From Prochlorococcus sp. AG-402-B19 (GTDB taxonomy: Bacteria > Cyanobacteriota > Cyanobacteriia > PCC-6307 > Cyanobiaceae): a stretch of DNA of 50,439 nucleotides. Each line of letters starts with the position of its first letter. The stretch's first letter is position 1. Below, piece after piece: positions 27,620 to 37,044 of the stretch. Below the pieces are notes generated by a model, which was not told the DNA's origin, ran no database searches, and was given only the letters and a program-made list of their open reading frames with translations. The stretch lies in assembly GCA_003279615.1 (NCBI GenBank), contig QCHM01000010.1, positions 1 through 50,439 on the forward strand, written 5' to 3'. Both the position numbers and the translations under genes were made by a program.

Positions 27620-28939
27620 ATGGCAAAGAATCAAACAACTTATGGATTAAGAGAATTAAAAAAAATTCTAGTCATAGGAAGTGGTGGAAGAGAAAACTCT
27701 ATTGCTTGGGCTCTATCAAAAAATACATCTATTGAACAAATTTATGTTTGTCCAGGTAATGGAGGTACTGCTAACTTTGACAAATGTAGTTGTTTACGAC
27801 CCACGTCTCAAGATGAAAAAACAATTATTTTTGAGTGTCAAAGACTTCAAATCAATCTAGTCATTATTGGGCCTGAACTTCCTTTGGCTGAGGGGTTAGC
27901 AAATAAAATGCGTGAAGCAGGATTAACAGTTTTTGGTCCTTGTAAAGAAGGTGCTCAATTAGAAGCAAGCAAAGACTGGGCGAAAAAACTAATGATAGAA
28001 AATAATATTCCTACGGCTAAGTACTGGACAACATGCTCTAAAGAGGATGCCCTAAAAATTCTCGATAAATTCAATCAACCTCTTGTTATCAAAGCAGATG
28101 GTCTTGCCGCAGGTAAAGGAGTAACAGTTTGTGAAACCATTGAAGAATCTAAAGGTGCAATCAATGAAGTCTTTTCAGGGAAATTTGGCTCTGCAGGAGA
28201 CAAAGTCATCCTTGAAGAGAAAATTGAAGGGCCAGAGGTTTCTATTTTTGCTCTATCAGATGGAGAAAAACTAATTGTTCTCCCTCCAGCACAAGACCAC
28301 AAAAGATTACTTGACGGAGATAAAGGTCCTAATACTGGTGGGATGGGTGCCTATGCTCCCGCCCCTCTAATCAATGAAAAAGATCTTCAAGATTTAACTG
28401 AACTAATTCTCATGCCAACATTAGAAGGTTTAAAAAGAAAGAAAATAAAATATATCGGCGTAATCTATGCAGGATTAATGCTTACAGCATCTGGTCCAAA
28501 AGTTATTGAATTTAATTGCCGCTTTGGTGACCCAGAATGTCAAGCCTTAATGCCGTTAATGGGAGAAGAATTTGCGTCTGTACTTTTTGCATGTGCTCGA
28601 GGAGAACTGGAAAAGGCACCAATACTTTCATTTAAGGATTCATGCAGTGCTTGCGTAGTTGCAGCATCTAAGGGATATCCCGAAAAACCTCAAAAAGGCG
28701 ACCAGATAAATATTCATCCCGAATCAAATTCTGCACTCCAAGTTTTTCACGCTGGGACCACCATTGATCAATTTGACAATATAATTACTTCAGGTGGAAG
28801 AGTCCTATCAGTAGTTGCGCAAGGAGAAAGCTTCGATAAAGCTTTTGAATTAGCTTACGGTAGGCTAAAACAAATCAATTATGATGGAATGCATTTTCGG
28901 AAAGATATTGGTTACCAAATCAGGAATATTCTAACTTAA
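27620..28939 (+). CDS. purD: Phosphoribosylamine-glycine ligase
   Basis: A 439-residue ATP-grasp enzyme that makes GAR. After a 14-residue extension the N-domain starts KILVIGSGGRENSIAWALSK. Other blocks are GPELPLAEGLANKM, KADGLAAGKGVTVCE (ATP-grasp), PPAQDHKRLLDGDKGPNTGGMGAYAPAP and IEFNCRFGDPECQALMPLM, the family signature with metal ligands. ATG start at 27620. nblS follows 11 bases later on the same strand, an arrangement I recall as common in picocyanobacteria. Confidence 0.97.
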   Translation: MAKNQTTYGLRELKKILVIGSGGRENSIAWALSKNTSIEQIYVCPGNGGTANFDKCSCLRPTSQDEKTIIFECQRLQINLVIIGPELPLAEGLANKMREAGLTVFGPCKEGAQLEASKDWAKKLMIENNIPTAKYWTTCSKEDALKILDKFNQPLVIKADGLAAGKGVTVCETIEESKGAINEVFSGKFGSAGDKVILEEKIEGPEVSIFALSDGEKLIVLPPAQDHKRLLDGDKGPNTGGMGAYAPAPLINEKDLQDLTELILMPTLEGLKRKKIKYIGVIYAGLMLTASGPKVIEFNCRFGDPECQALMPLMGEEFASVLFACARGELEKAPILSFKDSCSACVVAASKGYPEKPQKGDQINIHPESNSALQVFHAGTTIDQFDNIITSGGRVLSVVAQGESFDKAFELAYGRLKQINYDGMHFRKDIGYQIRNILT

Positions 28940-28950
28940 AAATATTATCT

Positions 28951-31020
28951 ATGAACAAAAAAAATCTAAATAAAAATATTAATTCATCATCGCAAAACGA
29001 GGAAGATTTATTTGATAATTTAAGTATATTAGAAAAATTTTCTTTATGGTGGTCCAGATTCAATCTTAGATCAAAGTTACTTGCTATAGGAACTCTTGTA
29101 GTTAGTTTTATAATGACACTTATTACATTCTTTGCTTTAAGTAGTATACAAAAAGATGCCGGAATGAACGACACCAGGTATGCAAGAGATTTAGGATTAT
29201 TATTATCAGGTAATGTGACAGAATTAGTAGCAAAAGATCAAACAAGAGAGCTTTTTAATGTTGCCGAGAAATTCTGGCGCTCTAGCAGAAACTTAAGGTA
29301 CATTTTCTTTACCGATCCAGATGGTTTTGTAAAACTGGGTATTCCAGTAAGCGCAACAAATTCAGAGCCAGATAATGAAGGGGCTTTACAACTAACTAGA
29401 AAACTTCAACTACCTAATGAATTAAAAAAACAACCTCAATTCCCATTGGTCAGACAACATTCGACTCCTCAAGGTCAAGTAACCGACGTTTTTGTTCCAA
29501 TGCTTTGGAAAGGAGAATATCTAGGCACCTTAGCTCTGGGAGTAACACCTAATAAAAAAGCCCTTGCTACAGCAGCACTAACCAGAGAGATCACTGTGGC
29601 AGTTTTTATTTCTATTTGGGTTTTAGTAATTATTGGAGCAGTATTTAATGCTTTAACTATCACCAGACCTATCAGAGAGTTAGTTATTGGAGTCAGAGAA
29701 ATTGCTAAAGGTAATTTCAAGTCAAGAGTTGATCTTCCAATGAGTGGAGAACTTGGAGAGCTTTTAAATGGTTTTAATGCAATGGCATCAAAATTAGAAG
29801 ACTATGATGCGGCGAATATAGAAGAATTAAAAGCTGCACAAGTAAAACAACAGTCTTTAATAGCAACAATGGCAGATGGTGCTCTTTTACTTGATGAGCT
29901 TGGGAAAATCGTTTTAGTAAATCCAACTGCCAGAAGACTTTTCCGCTGGGAGGGTAGAAATCTTGAAGGTCAAAAGTTATTAAATCAACTCCCTGATTCA
30001 CTTAAAAAAGAACTAGACACACCAATAACATCTCTTTTAAATAACTTTGGAGATAGCGATGACTTACGTTGCAATCTTGAAGAGCCACCAAGAACACTTC
30101 GAATTGTTTTAAAATCAGTAACAGATACAACTGGCGAAAACATCAAAGGAATTGCAGTTACAGTACAAGATCTTACTAGAGAAGTTCAATTAAATGCAGC
30201 ACAAAAACGATTTATTAGTAATGTTTCGCACGAACTAAGAACCCCATTATTTAATATAAAAAGCTACGTTGAAACATTATATGATCTTGGAGAGCAACTT
30301 ACAAAAGATGAGCAAAAAGAATTCCTAGGTGTTGCAACTTCAGAGACAGATAGACTTACTCGTTTAGTAAATGATGTCCTTGATCTATCTAAACTTGAGT
30401 CAGGAAGAACGCTACAATTAGAACCACTAAGTATAAAAGAAGCTATTGAACAAACTCTAAGAAACTATAAACTTAATGCCGAAGATAAGAATGTAAAATT
30501 AGCATTTAACATAGAAGATAACTTACCATTTGTTTTAGGCAATTGGGATATGTTACTTCAAGTATTGGATAACCTTGTAGGAAATGCACTTAAATTCAGT
30601 CATAAAGGAGGAACTATAAATTTAAAGGCTTATACATGGCCAGATATATGCGTTGCTTCTCCAATTGATTTAGATAATAAAGCTCCTCACTGTGAAATAT
30701 TATCTCCGATGCCTAAAATCAGATTGGAGGTATCAGATACAGGATGTGGTATTTCTGAAATTGATCAACAAAGAATATTTGAACGTTTTTATAGAGTTGA
30801 AGATTCTGTACATACTGAAGTAGGAACTGGATTAGGTCTTTCAATTGTTAAAGGTATAGTTGATAAACATGGAAGTGAAATAAGAATGGCTAGTGAACCA
30901 AATACTGGTACGACTTTTTGGTTTGAGCTTCCTCTTGAAGACTCTGATGCCGATCAATTATTACTTAAATCTGCTAGGAAAAATTGGGAAATAGAAAATG
31001 ATAATTCTTTAGTAAAATAA
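28951..31020 (+). CDS. nblS: Sensor histidine kinase NblS (Hik33 orthologue)
   Basis: A 689-residue membrane kinase. Two membrane helices (about 48-70 and 208-228) flank a periplasmic sensor region; a HAMP domain follows (ITRPIRELVIGVREIAKGNF). A PAS-like domain begins around residue 300. The H-box is FISNVSHELRTPLFNIKSYVETL with phospho-histidine at residue 427. The N-box WDMLLQVLDNLVGNALKFS and the G boxes DTGCGIS and GTGLGLSIVKGIV complete the ATPase. NblS controls high-light, nutrient stress and hli gene responses in cyanobacteria and is one of the few kinases kept in Prochlorococcus. The identity rests on the strongly recognisable N-terminal WWSRFNLRSKLLAIGTLVV. It ends 7 bases before the kaiC stop on the other strand. 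Confidence 0.92.
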   Translation: MNKKNLNKNINSSSQNEEDLFDNLSILEKFSLWWSRFNLRSKLLAIGTLVVSFIMTLITFFALSSIQKDAGMNDTRYARDLGLLLSGNVTELVAKDQTRELFNVAEKFWRSSRNLRYIFFTDPDGFVKLGIPVSATNSEPDNEGALQLTRKLQLPNELKKQPQFPLVRQHSTPQGQVTDVFVPMLWKGEYLGTLALGVTPNKKALATAALTREITVAVFISIWVLVIIGAVFNALTITRPIRELVIGVREIAKGNFKSRVDLPMSGELGELLNGFNAMASKLEDYDAANIEELKAAQVKQQSLIATMADGALLLDELGKIVLVNPTARRLFRWEGRNLEGQKLLNQLPDSLKKELDTPITSLLNNFGDSDDLRCNLEEPPRTLRIVLKSVTDTTGENIKGIAVTVQDLTREVQLNAAQKRFISNVSHELRTPLFNIKSYVETLYDLGEQLTKDEQKEFLGVATSETDRLTRLVNDVLDLSKLESGRTLQLEPLSIKEAIEQTLRNYKLNAEDKNVKLAFNIEDNLPFVLGNWDMLLQVLDNLVGNALKFSHKGGTINLKAYTWPDICVASPIDLDNKAPHCEILSPMPKIRLEVSDTGCGISEIDQQRIFERFYRVEDSVHTEVGTGLGLSIVKGIVDKHGSEIRMASEPNTGTTFWFELPLEDSDADQLLLKSARKNWEIENDNSLVK

Positions 31021-31026
31021 ATATTA

Positions 31027-32526
31027 CTATTCATTGGATTTAATACTTTTAAATACTCCAGGGATTTGCTCTTCAGGGTTAACACGATGCGGGGCTCCAC
31101 TAAATATTTGCTCAAAGTTAGAGAATGAGTCCTTAATCTCAGGGCCTTCATTAGTTATGATATATTCACGTATCCTCTTGTCATGCCATGAGCCACGCAT
31201 TTTAAAAACATTTATTGCTCTAGCCATTTCACCTCTTATTTCGACATATTGCAAAAGAAGAATAGTATCAGTAATTGTTGATATATGTGAATCAGTAATT
31301 GAGTGACTCCCCATAAATTCTTCTGCAGTATTTGTAAAGAAACCTGCTATTTCTTCCTGCTTTGCATAACCAGTTACTCCTATAACAAACTGTCTAAATG
31401 CATTCAGACTTACACCTCTAGCTAATGCAGATAAAGAATCGATTGCCATCCTTGAGGGTTTGTATTCACCAATTTCGGATTTAATAATTTGCAAATGATC
31501 TTCTAACCCAGTTGATTCTGGATAAGCACAAATTATCTTTAATAAGCCTTCTGCTTCCATTTTTTCAAAATCAATCCCCCAACTAGTCGCATTACGAAGA
31601 AGTTGTGCTCTTGATTCCTCATATGCAAAAAGTATTGTTCTTTCTTGATGAATGTAAGCATCTTCAACAAATTTAGAAACTAACATTGTTTTGCCAGTAC
31701 CAGTAGCACCAGTTGCAAGAATGATGGAATCTTGAAAATATCCTCCTCCACACATTTCATCCAAGTCGGGGACCCCAGAACTTATACGAATATTTGACGA
31801 TCTTTGAGTCAACCTCATAGCACCCAAAGGAAATGCAACTATTCCCTGGGCACCCATCGTAAATGGAAATTCACCCTTCATATGTGTAGTTCCTCTTAAT
31901 TTCAAAATTTCTACAGTTCTTCTTCTTTTCTCTGCCTCTAAAACATTTCTCAAAATAACAACATTGTCAGAAACAAATTCTTCAACTCCATACCTAGCAA
32001 TTGGACCATATTCATCAATTCTTTCAGTGGTCATAACAGTAGTAACACCTATTTCTTTCAGTCTTGCTATTAATCGAAAAATCTCTCTCCTAACAACATA
32101 TATAGCATCATATTGTTGAAAAACTGCTGTCATTGAATCTATAGCTACTCTTTTAGCTTTGAACTTTCTAATCGCATAACTAATTCTCTCAATTAACCCT
32201 GACAAATCAAAACTTCCAGCAACATCTTGTCCATCAGGGTCTGGAGATGCATCTAAAATGAAGAGTTTATTTTGATCAATTAATCCTTGTAAATCCCAAC
32301 CAAAACTAGAAGCATTTCTAATTATATCTAAAGGAGATTCTTCAAAAGTAACGAAGATACCAGGCTCATCAAAATTGCATATTCCATGATGAAGATATTG
32401 CAAAGAAAAAACTGTTTTACCTGTCCCAGATGTTCCACTGACAAGCGTACTTCGAGCATTTGGCAACCCACCGTGACAAATATCATCAAAGCCCTCAATT
32501 CCAGTAGGGAGTTTTTGAACTTGCAT
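31027..32526 (-). CDS. kaiC: Circadian clock ATPase/kinase KaiC
   Basis: A 499-residue double RecA-like ATPase that forms a hexameric timer. The CI ring has Walker A SGTSGTGKTVFSL and the catalytic pair TFEES; the CII ring has GATGTGKTMLVSK and FAYEES. The phosphorylation sites are kept as S416 and T417 in DSHISTITD, with T411 in the position of the third site. The C-terminus is about 20 residues shorter than in Synechococcus elongatus (519), in the tail that binds KaiA. KaiA is absent here, so the shorter tail makes sense. kaiB lies 131 bases upstream on the same strand. Confidence 0.97.
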   Translation of the reverse strand: MQVQKLPTGIEGFDDICHGGLPNARSTLVSGTSGTGKTVFSLQYLHHGICNFDEPGIFVTFEESPLDIIRNASSFGWDLQGLIDQNKLFILDASPDPDGQDVAGSFDLSGLIERISYAIRKFKAKRVAIDSMTAVFQQYDAIYVVRREIFRLIARLKEIGVTTVMTTERIDEYGPIARYGVEEFVSDNVVILRNVLEAEKRRRTVEILKLRGTTHMKGEFPFTMGAQGIVAFPLGAMRLTQRSSNIRISSGVPDLDEMCGGGYFQDSIILATGATGTGKTMLVSKFVEDAYIHQERTILFAYEESRAQLLRNATSWGIDFEKMEAEGLLKIICAYPESTGLEDHLQIIKSEIGEYKPSRMAIDSLSALARGVSLNAFRQFVIGVTGYAKQEEIAGFFTNTAEEFMGSHSITDSHISTITDTILLLQYVEIRGEMARAINVFKMRGSWHDKRIREYIITNEGPEIKDSFSNFEQIFSGAPHRVNPEEQIPGVFKSIKSNE

Positions 32527-32657
32527 TTTTGCTATAACCTTTTTAATTAAAGAACACTAAAAGTTCTTGTATACAAAACATAATAAAAAAACAGCAAAAA
32601 ATGCTTAGTTATAGGTTGGCCTTAAGAATTCATTTACTTCTTGTTTTAAAATTCCCC

Positions 32658-32981
32658 TTATTTATCGGAAGAATAAAACATTTCTTGGTCTGATAATTCA
32701 TCATACAAAAGGTCCAATCCAATCAAAACCTTTTCTCTATCTGATAGATCACCAATTATTCTTCGAACAGGTGGAGGTAAAATCTTTGCCAAAGTTGGGG
32801 TTGCTAGTATTTTATCTTCTTCTGCTAATTGAGGACTCTTTAAAACATCAATAACCTTAAGAGCATATACACCTTTGAATTCATTTTCTAATATTTGCCG
32901 CAATGTATTCAAAGCTCTCATTGAGTTCGGCGTATTCCCAGCAACATAAAGCTTGAGAATATATGTCTTCCTTGCATTCAT
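32658..32981 (-). CDS. kaiB: Circadian clock protein KaiB
   Basis: A 107-residue thioredoxin-like, fold-switching protein that binds the KaiC CI ring. Family blocks are [45 protein letters not shown] and the [20 protein letters not shown] segment. ATG start. Upstream lies rplU on the opposite strand, 166 bases away, with no kaiA between. The gap to kaiC (131 bases) is larger than in the classical kaiBC operon, so kaiC may have an extra promoter. Confidence 0.97.
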   Translation of the reverse strand: MNARKTYILKLYVAGNTPNSMRALNTLRQILENEFKGVYALKVIDVLKSPQLAEEDKILATPTLAKILPPPVRRIIGDLSDREKVLIGLDLLYDELSDQEMFYSSDK

Positions 32982-33069
32982 TTGAAACCTCCAAAAATCC
33001 AGAGAGCATATTTACCCTATTAAATCTTGACTAAGTAACCAACAAAAAGCCAGAATGTAAGTTTGTTTT

Positions 33070-33094
33070 TCGATTACGTTTAAGGCTTAATCGA
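33070..33094. repeat. Inverted repeat between kaiB and rplU
   Basis: TCGATTA (33070-33076) and TAATCGA (33088-33094) are perfect complements around an 11-base spacer, in the 166-base divergent intergenic region, and are followed by a T run. The location fits an operator or a weak terminator. No known regulator motif was recognised. Confidence 0.35.
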
Positions 33095-33162
33095 TTTTTA
33101 AATTTAAAAGTAGTAAAACTTCTTTTAAATTTATTTCGAGCCTTACCGTGTCTCAAATAATC

Positions 33163-33600
33163 ATGGTTGATAAGAAATCATCCCCCAAGAAGGGAACCCC
33201 GAAAGCAGAACCTTATGCGATAGTTGAAGCATCGGGCAAACAATTTTGGCTTGAGTCCAACCGCTATTACGATTTAGATCGATGTCATGCAGAAGTTAAT
33301 GATGTTTTGACCATCGAAAAAGTTCTTCTAATGAACGATGGTAAAGATTTAAAAATTGGGAAACCTTATATAAAAGATGCGAAAGTAGAAGTAAAAGTTT
33401 TAGAACATCGAAGAGGTCCTAAAATAATCGTCTATAAAATGCGCCCAAAGAAGAAAACAAGACGAAAGAATGGGCACCGACAAGAACTTACAAGAGTTTT
33501 AGTTCAATCTATATCTGTTGGATCAAAAACAAAAAAAACCAAAGAAGCCAAAGATTCCAAAACCACTGCTAGTAAAGTAGAATCAGACCAAGTTAATTAA
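33163..33600 (+). CDS. rplU: 50S ribosomal protein L21
   Basis: About 145 residues from the ATG at 33163; a GTG at 33148 would add five. The L21 core is PYAIVEASGKQFWLESNRYYDLDRCHAE, then DVLTIEKVLLM, and HRRGPKIIVYKMRPKKKTRRKNGHRQELTRV, the family signature. Both ends carry lysine-rich tails (SSPKKGTPK and the KKTKEAKDSKTTASK end). It is followed by rpmA after 16 bases, the standard pair. Confidence 0.96.
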   Translation: MVDKKSSPKKGTPKAEPYAIVEASGKQFWLESNRYYDLDRCHAEVNDVLTIEKVLLMNDGKDLKIGKPYIKDAKVEVKVLEHRRGPKIIVYKMRPKKKTRRKNGHRQELTRVLVQSISVGSKTKKTKEAKDSKTTASKVESDQVN

Positions 33601-33616
33601 AAAGATTACATAACCC

Positions 33617-33889
33617 ATGGCACATAAGAAAGGTACTGGATCAACAAGAAATGGAAGAGATTCAAACTCTAAAAGACTTGGCGTTAAAGCCTATGGCGGT
33701 GAGAAAGTAACAGCTGGCTCTATTCTTATTCGTCAAAGAGGAACATCCATTCTTCCTGGAATCAATGTAGGTAGAGGTAAAGATGATACTCTGTTTGCCC
33801 TAACAGATGGTTCAGTTCATTTTGAAAGTATTCGTAGAGGTCTAAAGAATAGAAAAAGAATAAATATATCTACGGCCAAAGCACTCTAA
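33617..33889 (+). CDS. rpmA: 50S ribosomal protein L27
   Basis: A 90-residue ribosomal protein. The conserved N-terminus [23 protein letters not shown] reaches towards the peptidyl transferase centre. [24 protein letters not shown] and [16 protein letters not shown] complete the family pattern. Its stop lies one base from the stop of the convergent methyltransferase gene. Confidence 0.97.
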   Translation: MAHKKGTGSTRNGRDSNSKRLGVKAYGGEKVTAGSILIRQRGTSILPGINVGRGKDDTLFALTDGSVHFESIRRGLKNRKRINISTAKAL

Positions 33890-33890
33890 T

Positions 33891-34643
33891 TTAAATTAAT
33901 TTCCTAAATTTTTTGTAAGCCCTAGTAGTAATTAGAAATGGGTGAAAAACCTCAATGTAATTAGATTGTAAGGTGATAAAGAATTTTTCTATAATATCAG
34001 GATCATCAAAATGAAAAGGATATTCTCCATTTTTACCTTTATAGAAATACCAATTCATTAGAACTATTCCCTCTTGTGAAAGTCTTTGCAAAAATATCTC
34101 TAATTGTTTTGAGGGATCAGGAAGATGCTCAAGCACATCAAGACAAATAACAGAATCAAATATCACATTAGATATGCTTTCTAAATCTCTATGAACAGAA
34201 ATCTGATCTTCTATACCTAATTGCTTAGCCCTTTGCTCGACGAAACTTCTATTTTGAGGGTTTAGATCAACGAACCAAACATGTTCAACTTTCGACAAAA
34301 ATGAAGCGGCAAGTGCATGCGTGCCAATACCTCCTCCAAAATCCAAAACTTTTCCATATGCAAAATTTTGTTGTAGACGAAGAGTATCAGCAATGTAATT
34401 AGAACTATTTAAATGCCATGATGCAAGGTCTATTAAATGAGCATCTCCTACTTTATCTTCGTAAAAATCGTCTGCATCGTTTTTGTTAAACGCCCCTGGA
34501 TGCAAAGCTGCTAAATCATCAACAGCCTTAAGCAATCTTTGCTCTAGCTGATCATTATTAATTTGAAGGAAGTTAATAAGATGATTTTTTAAATTAAATC
34601 CATCTTGAAGGAAGCTGGAAACACTTAGATCTAAATTACTCAT
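33891..34643 (-). CDS. Class I SAM-dependent methyltransferase, substrate unknown
   Basis: A 250-residue protein. The SAM-binding core lies at about residues 95-195: VLDFGGGIGTHALAASF (motif I), WFVDLNPQNRSFVEQRAK (motif II) and DSVICLDVLEHLPDPSKQLEIFL (motif IV with the E-H-L-P-D pattern). The C-terminal YPFHFDDPDIIEKFF region is specific. The N-terminal 90 residues are helical with SSNYIADTLRLQQNF. Substrate cannot be inferred; its neighbours are ribosomal protein genes and truB, but on the opposite strand. ATG start at 34643. Confidence 0.85.
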   Translation of the reverse strand: MSNLDLSVSSFLQDGFNLKNHLINFLQINNDQLEQRLLKAVDDLAALHPGAFNKNDADDFYEDKVGDAHLIDLASWHLNSSNYIADTLRLQQNFAYGKVLDFGGGIGTHALAASFLSKVEHVWFVDLNPQNRSFVEQRAKQLGIEDQISVHRDLESISNVIFDSVICLDVLEHLPDPSKQLEIFLQRLSQEGIVLMNWYFYKGKNGEYPFHFDDPDIIEKFFITLQSNYIEVFHPFLITTRAYKKFRKLI

Positions 34644-34696
34644 ATTATTTGGCTCACCGAAAACAATGAGTTATAACTTTAGATGTTCAGGGTTAC

Positions 34697-35683
34697 TTGA
34701 ACAATTTTTTATATGAGCTTCAATCTACAAAATTAATTTTGGAAAAGCCATTTGGATTTGTTGTTATTGATAAGCCTGCTGGGGTTACCTCTCATGATTG
34801 CGTGAATCGACTTCGAAAAATATTTGGCATCAAGAAAGTTGGACATGGAGGTACTCTTGACCCCTCAGTAACAGGAGTCCTTCCAATAGCCATTGGTGAT
34901 GCAACTAGATTAATCCCTTTTTTAAAAGGTTCTAAGGCTTACAAAGGAGTAATTCAATTAGGTTCCTCTACGAATACTGATGACATACAAGGAGAGTTAA
35001 TAGAATCAAAAAGATGGCCAATAATTAGCAAGAATAATTTAAACAACCTACTAGACAGTTTTAGAGGTGAGATATTACAAAGGCCGCCTATATTTTCTAG
35101 TGTTCACATTAAAGGAGAAAGAGCTTATAAGAAAGCAAGAAAAGGAGAAAAATTTGCTTTAAATCCTAAGAAAATCACTATAAACAAATTAAATTTAATC
35201 AGCTGGTCTCAAACCAAAGGTGAGTTAATAGTTGAAGTTGACTGCTCCTCAGGGACATACATTAGATCATTAGCTAGAGATATTGGCAAAAAAATTGGAT
35301 GTGGTGCTTGCTTGAAGAAGTTAAGACGAACAAAAGCTTATAGTTTTAATGAAAATCATTCAATATTACTTCCAGATAAAAATGAATTTCAACTTACAAG
35401 GAACAAGCCTAAAATTCTTAGTCCAAGTAATTTTTTAGAGCATCTTTCTTCCTTTAAATTAAGTTCGGAAGAAGAGGTCAAAAGTTGGCGATCAGGAAGA
35501 AAGATATCTTTTAAAAATCATATTGATCGTTTACATTTACCCAGAATAGATGAAAAGAAAGATACTATATCTGACAACAAAAAAGTATTGGTCTTTGATC
35601 AAGACAAAAATATCGCAGGCATTGCAGATATAGAAGTTGATTTCATAATTAGTCCTAAAGTTGTTTTTAATGCAATTGGATAG
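34697..35683 (+). CDS. truB: tRNA pseudouridine-55 synthase
   Basis: A 328-residue enzyme that makes pseudouridine 55 in the T-loop of tRNAs. GFVVIDKPAGVTSHDCVNRLRK starts the domain; the catalytic aspartate is in VGHGGTLDPSVTGVLPIAIG; KAYKGVIQLGSSTNTDD and VDCSSGTYIRSLARDIG follow. A C-terminal extension (about 80 residues, with KSWRSGRKIS) is longer than in minimal TruB. The start is TTG at 34697, but a TTG at 34739 (LEKPFGFVV) is an equally credible start and gives a more standard N-terminus. Confidence 0.95.
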   Translation: MNNFLYELQSTKLILEKPFGFVVIDKPAGVTSHDCVNRLRKIFGIKKVGHGGTLDPSVTGVLPIAIGDATRLIPFLKGSKAYKGVIQLGSSTNTDDIQGELIESKRWPIISKNNLNNLLDSFRGEILQRPPIFSSVHIKGERAYKKARKGEKFALNPKKITINKLNLISWSQTKGELIVEVDCSSGTYIRSLARDIGKKIGCGACLKKLRRTKAYSFNENHSILLPDKNEFQLTRNKPKILSPSNFLEHLSSFKLSSEEEVKSWRSGRKISFKNHIDRLHLPRIDEKKDTISDNKKVLVFDQDKNIAGIADIEVDFIISPKVVFNAIG

Positions 35684-35705
35684 AAAATATAATATAAATA
35701 TTTAG

Positions 35706-36947
35706 CTAGTTAATATTTATATTATATTTCTTTATTTGGACTCCAGTATAATAATGTTTGAGTATTTTGTGAAAACTTAACCCTCTTTCTGCCATTGCTT
35801 TAGCTCCCCATTGACTCATACCTACTCCATGACCAGCTCCATAACCCTTCACTAATAAGAAATAGCCTCTTGGAACCTTCGGTAGAGGATAAGGTGCTAT
35901 ACCAGCGTCTATTTTATTATCTAAATGCAAATTATTTTTTTCATTAAAATCATTTATTTTATTAAATTTCAACTCGACCTCAAATTTATTACTCAATAAA
36001 TTTAAATCACTTCTTAATCTTTTGCCAGATATATATTTAGTGCCACTCGATCCATTTAGTCGAACATTCAAGACTCTACCACTATTACTTTTTTTTATTA
36101 TTTGAATACTATTTAGCCCACCTAATTCATGAAATATCTTATCCAGTTCTATAGAAGTAATTTTTTTCAACCATCTATAGTTTGTACTATTTTGATCATA
36201 ATCAATAACACTTATTAAATAAGGTAATTGATACTTCCAGACTTGACCACTATTTTCAGTTCTACCACCAGAACTACTGTGAAAAACTGCCTCTATAAGT
36301 TTATTTTCATGAAACAAAGCAAGTTGATTTGTACTTTTAACTGCCCTAGCTATTTTTGCGGTTTCAGCTTCAAGTCCTAAATAAACTTGACTAGCCTGTG
36401 TTGAATGAATATCAAATAATTCATTCTTCCCTAAAAGTTTTAAAGCATAAGTTCTAGCTGCTACAGATTGAGCTTGAAGAGCTGCAAGTGGAAATTCTTT
36501 AGGCATTTCACTACCTACAACACTTTTTAAATATTTCTCTAATTTTACATAATTTATCACTTGCAACTTCTCATCATTAAATAAAACTCTTAATTCGCCT
36601 GGATATCTTCTATTCCTATACCAAATTCCACGTTTATCATTACTTTTAATAATCAACTTAAAGTCTTTATGCAATTCAAACCATGTGTTTATATTATCAT
36701 TAATAGAGTAATTAATCTTACCATTCTTAACTTTAATATCTATCGATTTAATGCTTATTTGATTAGAAGATAGCCCTTTAACAAAAAATGATTTTATACC
36801 ATCTGATCTAAACCTTACCTTACTTTCTTGGCCTATTAAGACACGCATTATTGGCTCTTTGGCTGCAGCTACCTTTAATGGGAAGATAAAAAATATTGCC
36901 ACAAAGACTATTGTCCATCCAGATTTGCTTCTAGGTGATGTGCTCAC
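35706..36947 (-). CDS. SpoIID/LytB domain protein, exported
   Basis: A 413-residue protein with a signal peptide (SGWTIVFVAIFFIFPLKVAAA). The SpoIID domain includes VVGSEMPKEFPLAALQAQSVAARTYALKLL (about residues 148-175), the FHSSSGGRTENSGQVW segment, and GYGAGHGVGMSQWGAKAMAERG (about 365-388). In Bacillus SpoIID cuts denuded glycan strands; many cyanobacteria have such proteins, perhaps in cell-wall remodelling. GTG start at 36947. It is divergent from rnz, with under 100 bases between. Confidence 0.92.
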   Translation of the reverse strand: MSTSPRSKSGWTIVFVAIFFIFPLKVAAAKEPIMRVLIGQESKVRFRSDGIKSFFVKGLSSNQISIKSIDIKVKNGKINYSINDNINTWFELHKDFKLIIKSNDKRGIWYRNRRYPGELRVLFNDEKLQVINYVKLEKYLKSVVGSEMPKEFPLAALQAQSVAARTYALKLLGKNELFDIHSTQASQVYLGLEAETAKIARAVKSTNQLALFHENKLIEAVFHSSSGGRTENSGQVWKYQLPYLISVIDYDQNSTNYRWLKKITSIELDKIFHELGGLNSIQIIKKSNSGRVLNVRLNGSSGTKYISGKRLRSDLNLLSNKFEVELKFNKINDFNEKNNLHLDNKIDAGIAPYPLPKVPRGYFLLVKGYGAGHGVGMSQWGAKAMAERGLSFHKILKHYYTGVQIKKYNININ

Positions 36948-37044
36948 AATAAAAAATGGATTTAGGTTCTAATTCTGCCTATAAGAAAGAAGGTCTACCA
37001 GTGGTCAAAACTATGAATGGCATCATGTATTAAAAGGGGAACAC

